A DNA stretch of 6,719 nt from Novosphingobium sp. (lineage in GTDB: Bacteria > Pseudomonadota > Alphaproteobacteria > Sphingomonadales > Sphingomonadaceae): contig JAIXYF010000077.1 in NCBI GenBank assembly GCA_027490345.1, forward strand, positions 1 through 6,719, in the 5' to 3' direction. Positions 1 to 5,191 of the stretch are shown piece after piece. The notes beneath the pieces were generated by a model. It saw only the letters and a program-made list of their open reading frames with translations. It was not told the DNA's origin and made no database searches. A program made the translations under genes and the position numbers. Positions within the stretch are counted from its first letter, which is position 1. The number at the start of each line of letters is the position of its first letter.

Positions 1-1108
1 CGCCATCCACCGCCACGCGCCCCGGAAGCGGGTCGTCGGTGAAGAACCCGTCGATCCCCGCTATCAGGAACTTGACCACATCCGCCACCATGCCTTGCGG
101 CCAGCGCGCGTTCGGCTCACCATAGCGGAAGTTATAGGGCAGGAACCGGTTTTCGGGGCGGAAGGTGAACACAGCAACCTTCAGCCCGGCCCGGTGCGCA
201 TCGGCCAGCACTGCGGTGCGCGGGCCAACCTTTTCTTCCGCATCCAGCGTGATCACGCGCCGCAGGTGCGGCGCAACCCACTGGGCATACTGGGCGATCT
301 CAGCCAGGCCCTTGGCGCTGAGCATGTCCTCATACGTCAGCTTGCCGCGCGCCTTCACCACATCAGCGGGCTGCGGCACATCGGGCGTTGCGATCAATTG
401 CATCAGCTCGACATTGGCCATGCCTGCAAGTTCGCGGTGCAGCCGCTTGAGGTTGGCAATCTCGAAGCTCTGCACGATCAGCGGAGCGCTTTGCAGATAA
501 GCCGAAGCCTTGATCGCGGCGATCAGCTTGGCTTCCATGTCGAAACCAAGGCCTGCAAAATAGGTCGAATGCTTGATTTCCGGGATCAGGCCGACCGGCT
601 TCCCCCGCGTCGTCCGGCTGTGCGCGGCCAGCGCCACGATCTCGTCGAACGTTGCGATCTCGAACTGGCCGTCATAGCTCTTGCTTTCGCCCCGCAGCGC
701 GCCCAGCCGCTCCTTCGCGCGCAGCGTCTTCAGCTCCGCCAGCGTGAAGTCCTCGGTAAACCAGCCTTCCTGCGATTTGCCGTCGATCACCTTGGTTGTG
801 CGCCGCGCGGCAAACTCGGGATGGTTTGCCACATCGGTGGTCTCGATGATGTTGCTTTCGTGCCGGGCCACCAGCACGCCGTCCTTGGTCGGCACCAGAT
901 CGGGCTCGATGAAGTCTGCTCCGTCGGCGATGGCTTTCTCATAAGCGGCCAGCGTTTCCTCGGGCCGCAGCGCAGAGGCGCCGCGGTGCGCGAACACCAG
1001 CGTATTGGAAGGGTTTCCCGGCGAAGCAGCGGCAGGCGCAGCGATCATCATCGCCCCCAGAGCCAGCGCCAGGGCACATACGGAAACGCGCGGCACAACA
1101 GATAGCAT
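1..1108 (-). CDS. Glycerophosphodiester phosphodiesterase, GlpQ type, exported (3' end outside the window)
   Basis: Predicted to hydrolyse glycerophosphodiesters to sn-glycerol-3-phosphate and an alcohol, probably in the periplasm. The reading frame is open from the ATG at 1108 to the window edge (369 codons). Residues 1-28 look like a Sec signal peptide: a hydrophobic core, then an APAAA-type cleavage site and no lipobox Cys. The mature part carries the GDPD TIM-barrel motifs in order: HRGA with candidate catalytic His41, E68-x-D70 metal ligands followed by TKDG, second His83 in ARHE, PEIK at 176-179, QSFE near 213, and FTDDP at 356-360 close to the expected C-terminus. The insertion between His83 and PEIK, beginning TTDVA, is typical of the GlpQ branch rather than the short UgpQ branch. 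The start is supported by AGGAG 7 nt upstream. It lies 56 bp downstream of the nitrilase gene on the same strand, so co-transcription is possible. The family call is firm; the natural substrate is not known. Confidence 0.93.
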   Translation of the reverse strand, partial: MLSVVPRVSVCALALALGAMMIAAPAAASPGNPSNTLVFAHRGASALRPEETLAAYEKAIADGADFIEPDLVPTKDGVLVARHESNIIETTDVANHPEFAARRTTKVIDGKSQEGWFTEDFTLAELKTLRAKERLGALRGESKSYDGQFEIATFDEIVALAAHSRTTRGKPVGLIPEIKHSTYFAGLGFDMEAKLIAAIKASAYLQSAPLIVQSFEIANLKRLHRELAGMANVELMQLIATPDVPQPADVVKARGKLTYEDMLSAKGLAEIAQYAQWVAPHLRRVITLDAEEKVGPRTAVLADAHRAGLKVAVFTFRPENRFLPYNFRYGEPNARWPQGMVADVVKFLIAGIDGFFTDDPLPGRVAVDG

Positions 1109-1114
1109 GGCGAA

Positions 1115-1120
1115 TCTCCT
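1115..1120 (-). promoter_or_regulatory. Shine-Dalgarno of the GDPD gene
   Basis: On the minus strand the sequence reads AGGAGA, with 7 nt between AGGAG and the ATG at 1108. It fixes the start and is the strongest ribosome site in the minus-strand cluster, so this gene can be translated independently of the upstream ones. Confidence 0.7.
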
Positions 1121-1164
1121 GATCAAACGTGCCCGCTCGCTATGGCCGCTGCGTGTCACAACGG

Positions 1165-2064
1165 TTACAGCAGCGATACCACCCGCACCGGCGGCAGCGG
1201 CCCGGCGCCGGGCTGATCGCGCCAGTCACGCTGGTTGAGCACGCCGCCATCGGCGCGCAGCACGGCCACCTGCGCCAGATCAACCTCGCCAAACACCCAA
1301 GTGCTTTGCCCTTCTGCCCCCATCGCGATCACGCCGTCCTCGGGCATACCCCGGTCCGGCGGGCCATAGATCGCCGCCGCCCCGCGATTGATATCGACTG
1401 CCGGGGACCAGTCTGCCAGCCCCACCGTGGGCGATTGCACCGCATAGCATTGCCCTTCCAGCGCACGCGCCTGCGCGCCGAGGCGCACCCGCCAATAGCC
1501 GTGCAGGCTATCGGTGCAGCTGGGCACCAGCAGCACCTCAGCCCCCGCTTCGACCGCCGCGCGTGCCAGCAACGGAAACTCGCTGTCATAGCAGATCAGC
1601 ACCGCCAGCTTGCCCAGCGCGGTTTCGAACAGCGTCAGCCCGTCTGCTCCGGCGGAGACGAACCACTGCTCGCGCTCAAAGCGCGTCATCACCAGCTTGT
1701 CCTGCGTGCCCGCCTTGCCACCCGGCGCAAACAGCCGCGCGGCATTGCGATAGCGCCCATCAGCATCAAGGCGCGGCAGGCTTGCCGCCAGAATGTGCAG
1801 GCTAAAGCGCGCCGCAAGGCTGGCATGGAGCGCATCCACTTGCCCGATCAGGGCGGCAACGCTCGCCAGCGATCCGGCAAGATCGCCCATGGTCGTCGGC
1901 TCCAGGCTGGCCAATTCCATCGCGCCGTATTCGGGAAACACCGCCAGCGCCGCGCCGCCCTCGGCGGCCTCTGCCACCCAGCGGGTCAACTTGGCTACAT
2001 ATGCCCCCCAGTCGGCCAATTGCTCGATGGGATATTGCGCGGCGGCAATGGTATAGCGCTTCAC
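1165..2064 (-). CDS. Carbon-nitrogen hydrolase (nitrilase superfamily, Rim1-like subgroup)
   Basis: Cytoplasmic amidase-type enzyme of 299 aa with no signal peptide; it should hydrolyse a C-N bond of an unidentified amide or N-acyl substrate through a Cys thioester intermediate. The nitrilase triad is complete: Glu45 in FPEY, Lys123 in QDKL and Cys158 in LICYDSEFP. The region after Cys158 (LARAAVEAGAEVLLVPSCT, then GYWRVR and AQARALE) matches, as I remember it, the C-terminal half of GNAT-nitrilase fusions such as Bacillus YhcX, placing it in the class sometimes called class 12 or Rim1-like. The start is GTG at 2064, giving MKRYTIAAAQ, the usual first beta strand; GGAG lies 9 nt upstream. An ATG slightly upstream is out of frame and stops at once. 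The stop is TAA. It begins 13 bp after the GNAT gene, so the two are almost certainly co-transcribed. The reaction is unknown. Confidence 0.92.
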   Translation of the reverse strand: MKRYTIAAAQYPIEQLADWGAYVAKLTRWVAEAAEGGAALAVFPEYGAMELASLEPTTMGDLAGSLASVAALIGQVDALHASLAARFSLHILAASLPRLDADGRYRNAARLFAPGGKAGTQDKLVMTRFEREQWFVSAGADGLTLFETALGKLAVLICYDSEFPLLARAAVEAGAEVLLVPSCTDSLHGYWRVRLGAQARALEGQCYAVQSPTVGLADWSPAVDINRGAAAIYGPPDRGMPEDGVIAMGAEGQSTWVFGEVDLAQVAVLRADGGVLNQRDWRDQPGAGPLPPVRVVSLL

Positions 2065-2077
2065 GCCTCCATTCTCC

Positions 2078-2665
2078 TCAAAAATGCCTCAGCCAGTATT
2101 GCATGGCCTTGCGGCTCTCGCCCGCCTCGCCGTGCTCCTGCCACGCCAGCTCCGTCACCAGCCCCGGCACCACGCAATAGCCGCGCTTCGCCCAGAACGC
2201 ATCGTGCGGCACATAGGCTGAAGGCCGCGCCGGATGGTCTTCCGGCCGGATCACCGCCGCAAAGCAGGCCGCATTCGCCCCGCACCGGCGCGCCTGCTCT
2301 TCGCGGTGATCGAAAAACGCATGGCCCACGCCCAGCCCGCGATACTCGGGCAAAAGCACGCTTTCACCAAAATAGAACAAGCGCGCCACATTCAGCCCGC
2401 GCGCGGCAAAGGGCGCGCGAAATTCCGCCTTCTGGTGGATCATCGGCGCTGCGGTGGCCGCGCCCACGATCTGCGCGCCATCAAACGCGGCTACCAGCAC
2501 CGCATCGCTTGCGGCTGCATATTCGGCCAGATACGCCGCCTCATAGGCCGGATCACCCGCATAAAGATACGGGTAGGCCGCAAAGACCGCGATCCGCAGC
2601 CGGGCCAGATCCTCCAGCGCCCCGCCAACTTCCGCGCCAGTCAACGGGCGGACAACAACCTTCAT
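2078..2665 (-). CDS. GNAT family N-acyltransferase
   Basis: A 195-aa Gcn5-related acyltransferase, expected to move an acyl group from acyl-CoA to an amine. Motif A, the CoA pyrophosphate loop, is clear: strand ESVLLPEY, then RGLGVG at 109-114, then a helix HAFFDHREEQARR. The C-terminal FWAKRGY at about 157-163 is the usual last GNAT element. The stretch between motif A and that element is longer than in minimal GNATs, as I recall is also true of the acyltransferase half of GNAT-nitrilase fusions. The ATG at 2665 has a modest GAAGG 7 nt upstream that overlaps the stop of the preceding gene; an ATG at 2679 is out of frame and stops after five codons. The gene sits 10 bp after the SnoaL-like gene and 13 bp before the nitrilase gene. 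The substrate could be a small molecule or a protein N-terminus; the sequence does not say. Confidence 0.9.
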   Translation of the reverse strand: MKVVVRPLTGAEVGGALEDLARLRIAVFAAYPYLYAGDPAYEAAYLAEYAAASDAVLVAAFDGAQIVGAATAAPMIHQKAEFRAPFAARGLNVARLFYFGESVLLPEYRGLGVGHAFFDHREEQARRCGANAACFAAVIRPEDHPARPSAYVPHDAFWAKRGYCVVPGLVTELAWQEHGEAGESRKAMQYWLRHF

Positions 2666-2675
2666 CTTGCAACCT

Positions 2676-3086
2676 TCATCCGGCCACTTGTGCCGTCCAG
2701 TCGGCCAGGTTGTAATACATCGTCAACCGGGTGATCCGCCCATCCTCCACCGCGATGAACGCGCCCGCCGGCAGCTCATAGGTCTGGCCATTGGCCTCGG
2801 GCAGCCCCTCATCCGTGGCGAGATAGGCGCCGTGCACCACAAATTCCGCCGCCGCGCGCGCGCCATCATCGTTCGCCATCAGCACGATCTCGCGCAGCTC
2901 TTCCTTGTAGCAGCGCTCCATATGGCCCAGAAACGCGGCGAACTTGTCCTTGCCGATCACGCGTTCACCCTGATTCACATCATGCGCCACATCATCGGCC
3001 AGGCAATCGAGCATCCCCTGCCAATCGCCCGCATTGAACGCGGCATAATAGCGGGTGAGCAGGGCAAGCGTTTCGGCACGGGCCAT
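2676..3086 (-). CDS. Ketosteroid isomerase-related protein (SnoaL/NTF2-like fold)
   Basis: A small 136-aa protein of the NTF2-like superfamily, with an N-terminal helix (LLTRYYAAFNAGDWQGML, residues 9-26), DDVAHDVNQG at 31-40, and a C-terminal strand pair ending LTMYYNLADW. This pattern fits the family annotated as ketosteroid isomerase-related (TIGR02096, about 135 aa, mainly proteobacterial), and the length matches exactly. The fold forms a cone-shaped pocket used by isomerases, hydratases and cyclases, but members of this family have no established reaction, so steroid isomerisation should not be assumed. The ATG at 3086 has a strong AAAGGAGA at 3093-3100. It is the first gene of the minus-strand cluster and its TGA is 10 bp before the GNAT start. 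Confidence 0.87.
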   Translation of the reverse strand: MARAETLALLTRYYAAFNAGDWQGMLDCLADDVAHDVNQGERVIGKDKFAAFLGHMERCYKEELREIVLMANDDGARAAAEFVVHGAYLATDEGLPEANGQTYELPAGAFIAVEDGRITRLTMYYNLADWTAQVAG

Positions 3087-3092
3087 CGGGGG

Positions 3093-3100
3093 TCTCCTTT
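3093..3100 (-). promoter_or_regulatory. Shine-Dalgarno of the SnoaL-like gene
   Basis: The minus strand reads AAAGGAGA, with 7 nt between AGGAG and the ATG at 3086. It confirms the start of the first gene of the cluster. Confidence 0.7.
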
Positions 3101-3169
3101 GCGGCGCGCCCTAGCGAAACCGGGCGCCCTTCGCCAGATGGCACCCTCATGCAAAATCCGCATCCGGCA

Positions 3170-3192
3170 TTTGCGCAAACGCGCGTTTTCGC
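3170..3192. promoter_or_regulatory. Two overlapping palindromes, candidate operator
   Basis: TTTGCGCAAA (3170-3179) is a perfect 10-bp palindrome. It overlaps a second perfect palindrome, AAACGCGCGTTT (3177-3188), which extends to 3173-3192 with one mismatched pair. They sit in the middle of the divergent region and overlap the best -35 candidates on both strands. No specific regulator is recognised. Confidence 0.4.
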
Positions 3193-3308
3193 CTAAAGCG
3201 CACGACAAATGCCCCGGCCATGCGAAGCGGTTCACCCTTCGCCAGCCGGGGTTTTTGATTTACCGCGCCGCAGCCTTGCCCGCGTGCGCGCCAGTGAAAG
3301 AACCGCCC

Positions 3309-4094
3309 ATGTCCCGTCGCCGCCAGATCTACGAAGGCAAGGCCAAGATCCTTTACGAAGGCCCCGAGCCCGGCACGATCATCCAGTATTTCAAGGACGA
3401 TGCCACCGCCTTCAACGCGCAGAAGCGCGGCACGATCAACGGCAAGGGCGTGATCAACAACCGCATCAGCGAGTATGTGTTCACCCGCCTTGCCCACATC
3501 GGCATCCCCACGCACTTCATCCGCCGTCTCAACATGCGCGAACAGCTGGTTCGGCAGGTGGAAATCATCCCCATCGAAGTCGTCGTGCGCAATGTCGCGG
3601 CCGGTTCGATCAGCAAGCGCCTCGGCATCGAAGAGGGTGAGCCGCTGCCCCACACCCTGATCGAATACTATTACAAGGACGACGCGCTGGGCGATCCGCT
3701 CGTGGCCGAAGAGCACATTGCCTGCTTCGGCTGGGCCAGCAACGAGGAGATGCAGGACATCTCCAGCATGGCCATCCGCGTCAACGATTTCCTTGTCGGC
3801 ATGTTTGCTGCGATCAACATCCGTTTGGTCGATTTCAAGCTGGAATTCGGCCGCATCTGGGATGGCGATTACGCCCGCGTGATCCTGGCCGACGAGATCA
3901 GCCCCGATGGCTGCCGCCTTTGGGACATGACCACAGGCGAAAAGCTCGACAAGGACCGCTTCCGCCGCGATCTGGGCGGCGAGGAAGAAGCCTACCAGGA
4001 AGTCGCCCGCCGCCTCGGCCTGCTTGAGAACGACGGCGGCCCGAGCGAAGTGTTCGATCTGGGCGCGCACAGGAAGCTGCGCGGCAAGAAGTAA
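3309..4094 (+). CDS. purC: Phosphoribosylaminoimidazole-succinocarboxamide synthase (SAICAR synthetase)
   Basis: Cytoplasmic enzyme of de novo purine synthesis; it joins CAIR and aspartate using ATP to form SAICAR. Both family signatures are present: IPIEVVVRNVAAGS at 87-100 and LVDFKLEFG at 173-181. The N-terminal IYEGKAKILYEG is the nucleotide-binding strand-loop-strand, and DEISPDGCRLWD at 195-206 and DKDRFRRDLGG at 214-224 are also typical. At 261 aa it is longer than the E. coli enzyme (237 aa) because of a polar tail after LGLLEN, similar to other alphaproteobacterial PurC proteins. The ATG at 3309 was chosen because family members begin a few residues before IYEGKAK; the frame stays open far upstream, but that part is antisense to other genes and shows no family homology. 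The ribosome site (GAAAGAA) is weak. No purS or purQ follows within the window. Confidence 0.97.
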   Translation: MSRRRQIYEGKAKILYEGPEPGTIIQYFKDDATAFNAQKRGTINGKGVINNRISEYVFTRLAHIGIPTHFIRRLNMREQLVRQVEIIPIEVVVRNVAAGSISKRLGIEEGEPLPHTLIEYYYKDDALGDPLVAEEHIACFGWASNEEMQDISSMAIRVNDFLVGMFAAINIRLVDFKLEFGRIWDGDYARVILADEISPDGCRLWDMTTGEKLDKDRFRRDLGGEEEAYQEVARRLGLLENDGGPSEVFDLGAHRKLRGKK

Positions 4095-4105
4095 ACTACC
4101 CAAAC

Positions 4106-4140
4106 CCTCCCTATTTTTGCGGCACGCACAAATGGGGAGG
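4106..4140 (+). terminator. Long imperfect hairpin just after purC, possible terminator within a repeat
   Basis: Bases 4106-4121 pair with 4125-4140 around a GCA loop: 16 positions with 14 Watson-Crick pairs, one G-U and one mismatch. It begins 12 bp after the purC stop and could end the transcript. No T-run follows, so it is not a textbook intrinsic terminator. Together with the next hairpin it resembles a GGGGAGGTGGCAGCCC-type intergenic repeat that I recall from sphingomonad genomes. Confidence 0.55.
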
Positions 4141-4143
4141 TGG

Positions 4144-4158
4144 CAGCCCGGAGGGCTG
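4144..4158. repeat. Short perfect hairpin, second half of the post-purC repeat
   Basis: CAGCCC (4144-4149) and GGGCTG (4153-4158) form a perfect 6-bp stem with a GGA loop, 3 bp after the long hairpin. The flanks (GGGGAGGTGG before, ACGGA after) look like the dispersed sphingomonad intergenic element; that identification is from memory. Confidence 0.45.
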
Positions 4159-4187
4159 ACGGATGAGCAACAAAAAGCAGCCCCCCG

Positions 4188-4212
4188 CTCATCCTGAGCT
4201 TGTCGAAGGACG
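4188..4212. repeat. Dispersed intergenic repeat (CCTGAGCTTGTCGAAGGA)
   Basis: The core CCTGAGCTTGTCGAAGGA (4193-4210) is a short sequence I recognise as recurring many times between genes in sphingomonads and other proteobacteria. Its accidental translation (RQAQDER, DKLRMSG) often contaminates predicted proteins and does so here on the minus strand. Its function is not established. Confidence 0.65.
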
Positions 4213-4248
4213 GGCGGCCCATTGCGGGACAGATCGAGGGTGACACAA

Positions 4249-4264
4249 GTTACACCAGTGTAAC
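4249..4264. promoter_or_regulatory. Perfect 7+7 palindrome, candidate regulator site
   Basis: GTTACACCAGTGTAAC has 7-bp arms around CA, a size and symmetry typical of operators for dimeric regulators such as the TetR family. Its centre lies about 35 bp upstream of the extended -10 element at 4288-4296, a position that would suit an activator better than a simple repressor. It also lies beside known intergenic repeats, so it may be part of a repeat rather than an operator. Confidence 0.4.
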
Positions 4265-4287
4265 CCATAAAATTTCCCGAGTGCATA

Positions 4288-4296
4288 TGATATAAT
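4288..4296 (+). promoter_or_regulatory. Extended -10 promoter element
   Basis: TGATATAAT is a perfect extended -10 (TGnTATAAT) in an AT-rich island of about 45 bp, striking against the GC-rich background. No good -35 lies 16-18 bp upstream, as is common for extended -10 promoters. Transcription would start near 4303 and run toward brnT, leaving a leader of about 300 nt, or would make a separate short RNA. The AT-rich stretch could also occur by chance. Confidence 0.4.
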
Positions 4297-4302
4297 TGGA
4301 TA

Positions 4303-4602
4303 TTTTTACCCAAGGCGACAACCGGACACGCTGCCGGCGCGCATTTTCAGAGCTGACTGACGATCAGAAAGAGCCACGCCGGAGCGCGAGGCACCTTATC
4401 GCAGATTCGGGCGATGTAGGAAAATGGTCGCTGCGCGGCGGTTTCGGCGAGGGCAGAAGGGCGGAGCTGGCCTCCGGCGGGCAAGGGCCCCAAGGTCGAC
4501 CGGCACCCTTGCATACCATGAGTTGGGGTAGTTTGCCTGCCACCGACACCATGCCTGCACGAAGATCTGGACGCGACCCGATTTATTGTGCACACATAAT
4601 TC
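4303..4602. other. Gene-free stretch upstream of brnT
   Basis: No convincing gene, RNA or mobile element was found in these 300 bp. Frames that stay open on either strand give proline-, arginine- and serine-rich translations without recognisable motifs. One plus-strand frame from a TTG at 4296 runs to 4649, into brnT, and looks random. The segment could be a decayed gene, a leader RNA from the extended -10 element, or plain spacer. Confidence 0.4.
4583..4599. promoter_or_regulatory. Candidate brnTA operator
   Basis: A perfect TGTGCACA (4587-4594) is flanked by TTAT and ATAA, forming an inverted repeat that is off symmetry by one base. It ends 3 bp before the brnT start. BrnA-type ribbon-helix-helix antitoxins are known to repress their own promoter, so a palindrome here is a plausible binding site. 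The assignment rests on position and symmetry only. Confidence 0.4.
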
Positions 4603-4872
4603 TTGGATATCGAGTTCGATCCTGCCAAGAGCGAGCGCAATCGGGTTGAACGCGGCTTCGGGTTTGAAGCAGCGGCAGATTTTGAATTCGAAACAGCGCT
4701 GATCTGGCTGGATAGCCGGTTCGACTACACCGAGGCGCGCTACAGCGCGCTCGGCTTGGTCAATGGCCGTGTCCACGCGCTGGTGTTTGCAGAAGCAGTG
4801 ACCGGCATCCGCGTGATCAGTTTTCGCAAGGCCAATGCACGGGAAGTGAGGCGGTATGAGCAGCATCGATAA
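4603..4872 (+). CDS. brnT: BrnT-family toxin (RelE-fold ribonuclease) of a type II toxin-antitoxin pair
   Basis: An 89-aa protein matching the BrnT/DUF497 family, whose characterised member is a ribonuclease with a RelE-like fold that stops growth when free of its antitoxin. Visible family marks are the N-terminal FDPAKSERNRVERG (residues 5-18), the central strand LGLVNGRVHALVF (50-62), and the C-terminal IRVISFRKANAREVRRYE (69-86). Where many BrnT proteins have KHG, this one has ERG, a variant I recall from one branch of the family. The start must be the TTG at 4603: an in-frame stop lies at 4597-4599, and the TTG aligns with the usual first Met. No Shine-Dalgarno is visible. The gene overlaps the antitoxin gene by 17 bp, the usual toxin-first order. 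All recognisable family segments are present, so it is probably functional. Confidence 0.88.
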   Translation: MDIEFDPAKSERNRVERGFGFEAAADFEFETALIWLDSRFDYTEARYSALGLVNGRVHALVFAEAVTGIRVISFRKANAREVRRYEQHR

Positions 4873-5125
4873 AGCCAGTCAGCCCGATCCGGAAAACCCG
4901 GAATGGACGGACGAGATGGCCGCCAAGGCCTTGCGGCTGGACGATCTCCCGCCCTCGCTGCAAGCCAAACTGCGCGGCCGCCCCCGCGCGGCCGTGGTCA
5001 AGGAACGGACCACCATCCGTCTCTCCCCCGATGTTCTCGCCCGCTTCCGCGCAACCGGCGCTGGCTGGCAAACGCGCATTGATGCCGCCCTCAAGGAATG
5101 GCTGGCGCAGCACCCGCAGGGGTGA
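4856..5125 (+). CDS. brnA: BrnA-family antitoxin (ribbon-helix-helix)
   Basis: An 89-aa partner of the BrnT toxin. The N-terminal half has the DPENPEWTDE motif (11-20), which I take as the toxin-binding side, followed by LPPSLQAKLRGRPR. The C-terminal half is the DNA-binding ribbon-helix-helix: TTIRLSPDVLARFRATGAG (52-70), then WQTRIDAALKEWL. BrnA proteins neutralise BrnT and repress the shared promoter. The ATG at 4856 has GAGG 5 nt upstream and lies inside the last codons of brnT, so translation is probably coupled. The ribosome site here is clearly better than that of the toxin gene. The stop is TGA at 5123-5125. Confidence 0.9.
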   Translation: MSSIDKASQPDPENPEWTDEMAAKALRLDDLPPSLQAKLRGRPRAAVVKERTTIRLSPDVLARFRATGAGWQTRIDAALKEWLAQHPQG

Positions 5126-5164
5126 TTCCCGATCAAGCAGGGCAATTCGACCGAATTGCTCAGG

Positions 5165-5191
5165 ACCGTGTCAACCGTGTCAACCTGTTCA
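5165..5191. repeat. Three-unit 9-bp tandem repeat
   Basis: Two exact copies of ACCGTGTCA are followed by a variant ACCTGTTCA, whose last bases also form ACCTGTTCAGGT, a 5-bp-arm inverted repeat (5183-5194). It lies in the 145-bp spacer between brnA and the peptidase gene. I recall similar GTGTCA tandems between genes in sphingomonads. Confidence 0.6.

Larger units (their letters stand above)
3087..3308. promoter_or_regulatory. Divergent intergenic region between the SnoaL-like cluster and purC
   Basis: These 222 bp lie between two outward-facing gene starts and must contain both promoters. No strong consensus hexamers are visible. One weak plus-strand option is TTGCGC (3171-3176), a 17-bp spacer and TAAAGC (3194-3199) toward purC. 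A minus-strand mirror is TTGCGC (3178-3173), a 17-bp spacer and TTTGCA (3155-3150). Both use the same palindrome as -35, so a protein bound there could affect both directions. An 11-bp direct repeat, CCCTTCGCCAG, occurs at 3127-3137 and 3235-3245. The hexamer assignments are low confidence. Confidence 0.45.

Noticed and set aside
95..1105. 336-codon plus-strand open frame
   Set aside because: It is antisense to the GDPD gene, whose translation shows a signal peptide and all family motifs; the plus-strand translation is rich in Arg, Gln and His with no recognisable domain.
1165..2665. Nit1C-type cyanide-assimilation cluster (nitrilase plus GNAT)
   Set aside because: That cluster also needs a radical SAM protein, an AIR-synthase-like protein and a flavoprotein, none of which is here, and this nitrilase resembles the Rim1-like subgroup rather than Nit1.
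1129..2715. 528-codon plus-strand open frame across three minus-strand genes
   Set aside because: It is a GC-driven shadow: low-complexity Arg/Pro/His composition, spanning several well-supported genes on the other strand.
2667..3308. Possible N-terminal extension of purC
   Set aside because: The frame is open upstream, but it is antisense to the SnoaL-like gene, and PurC homology begins only at the ATG at 3309.
3147..4313. 388-codon minus-strand open frame
   Set aside because: It is antisense to purC and runs through the intergenic repeats, giving the typical repeat artefact translation RQAQDER.
4296..4649. 117-codon plus-strand frame starting at a TTG
   Set aside because: It begins inside the extended -10, has no ribosome site, shows random-looking composition and overlaps the start of brnT in another frame.
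4396..4866. 156-codon minus-strand frame over brnT
   Set aside because: It is antisense to a well-matched toxin gene and has no recognisable motif.
5165..5191. CRISPR-like repeat
   Set aside because: The units are 9 bp, directly adjacent and without spacers, and no cas gene is present.
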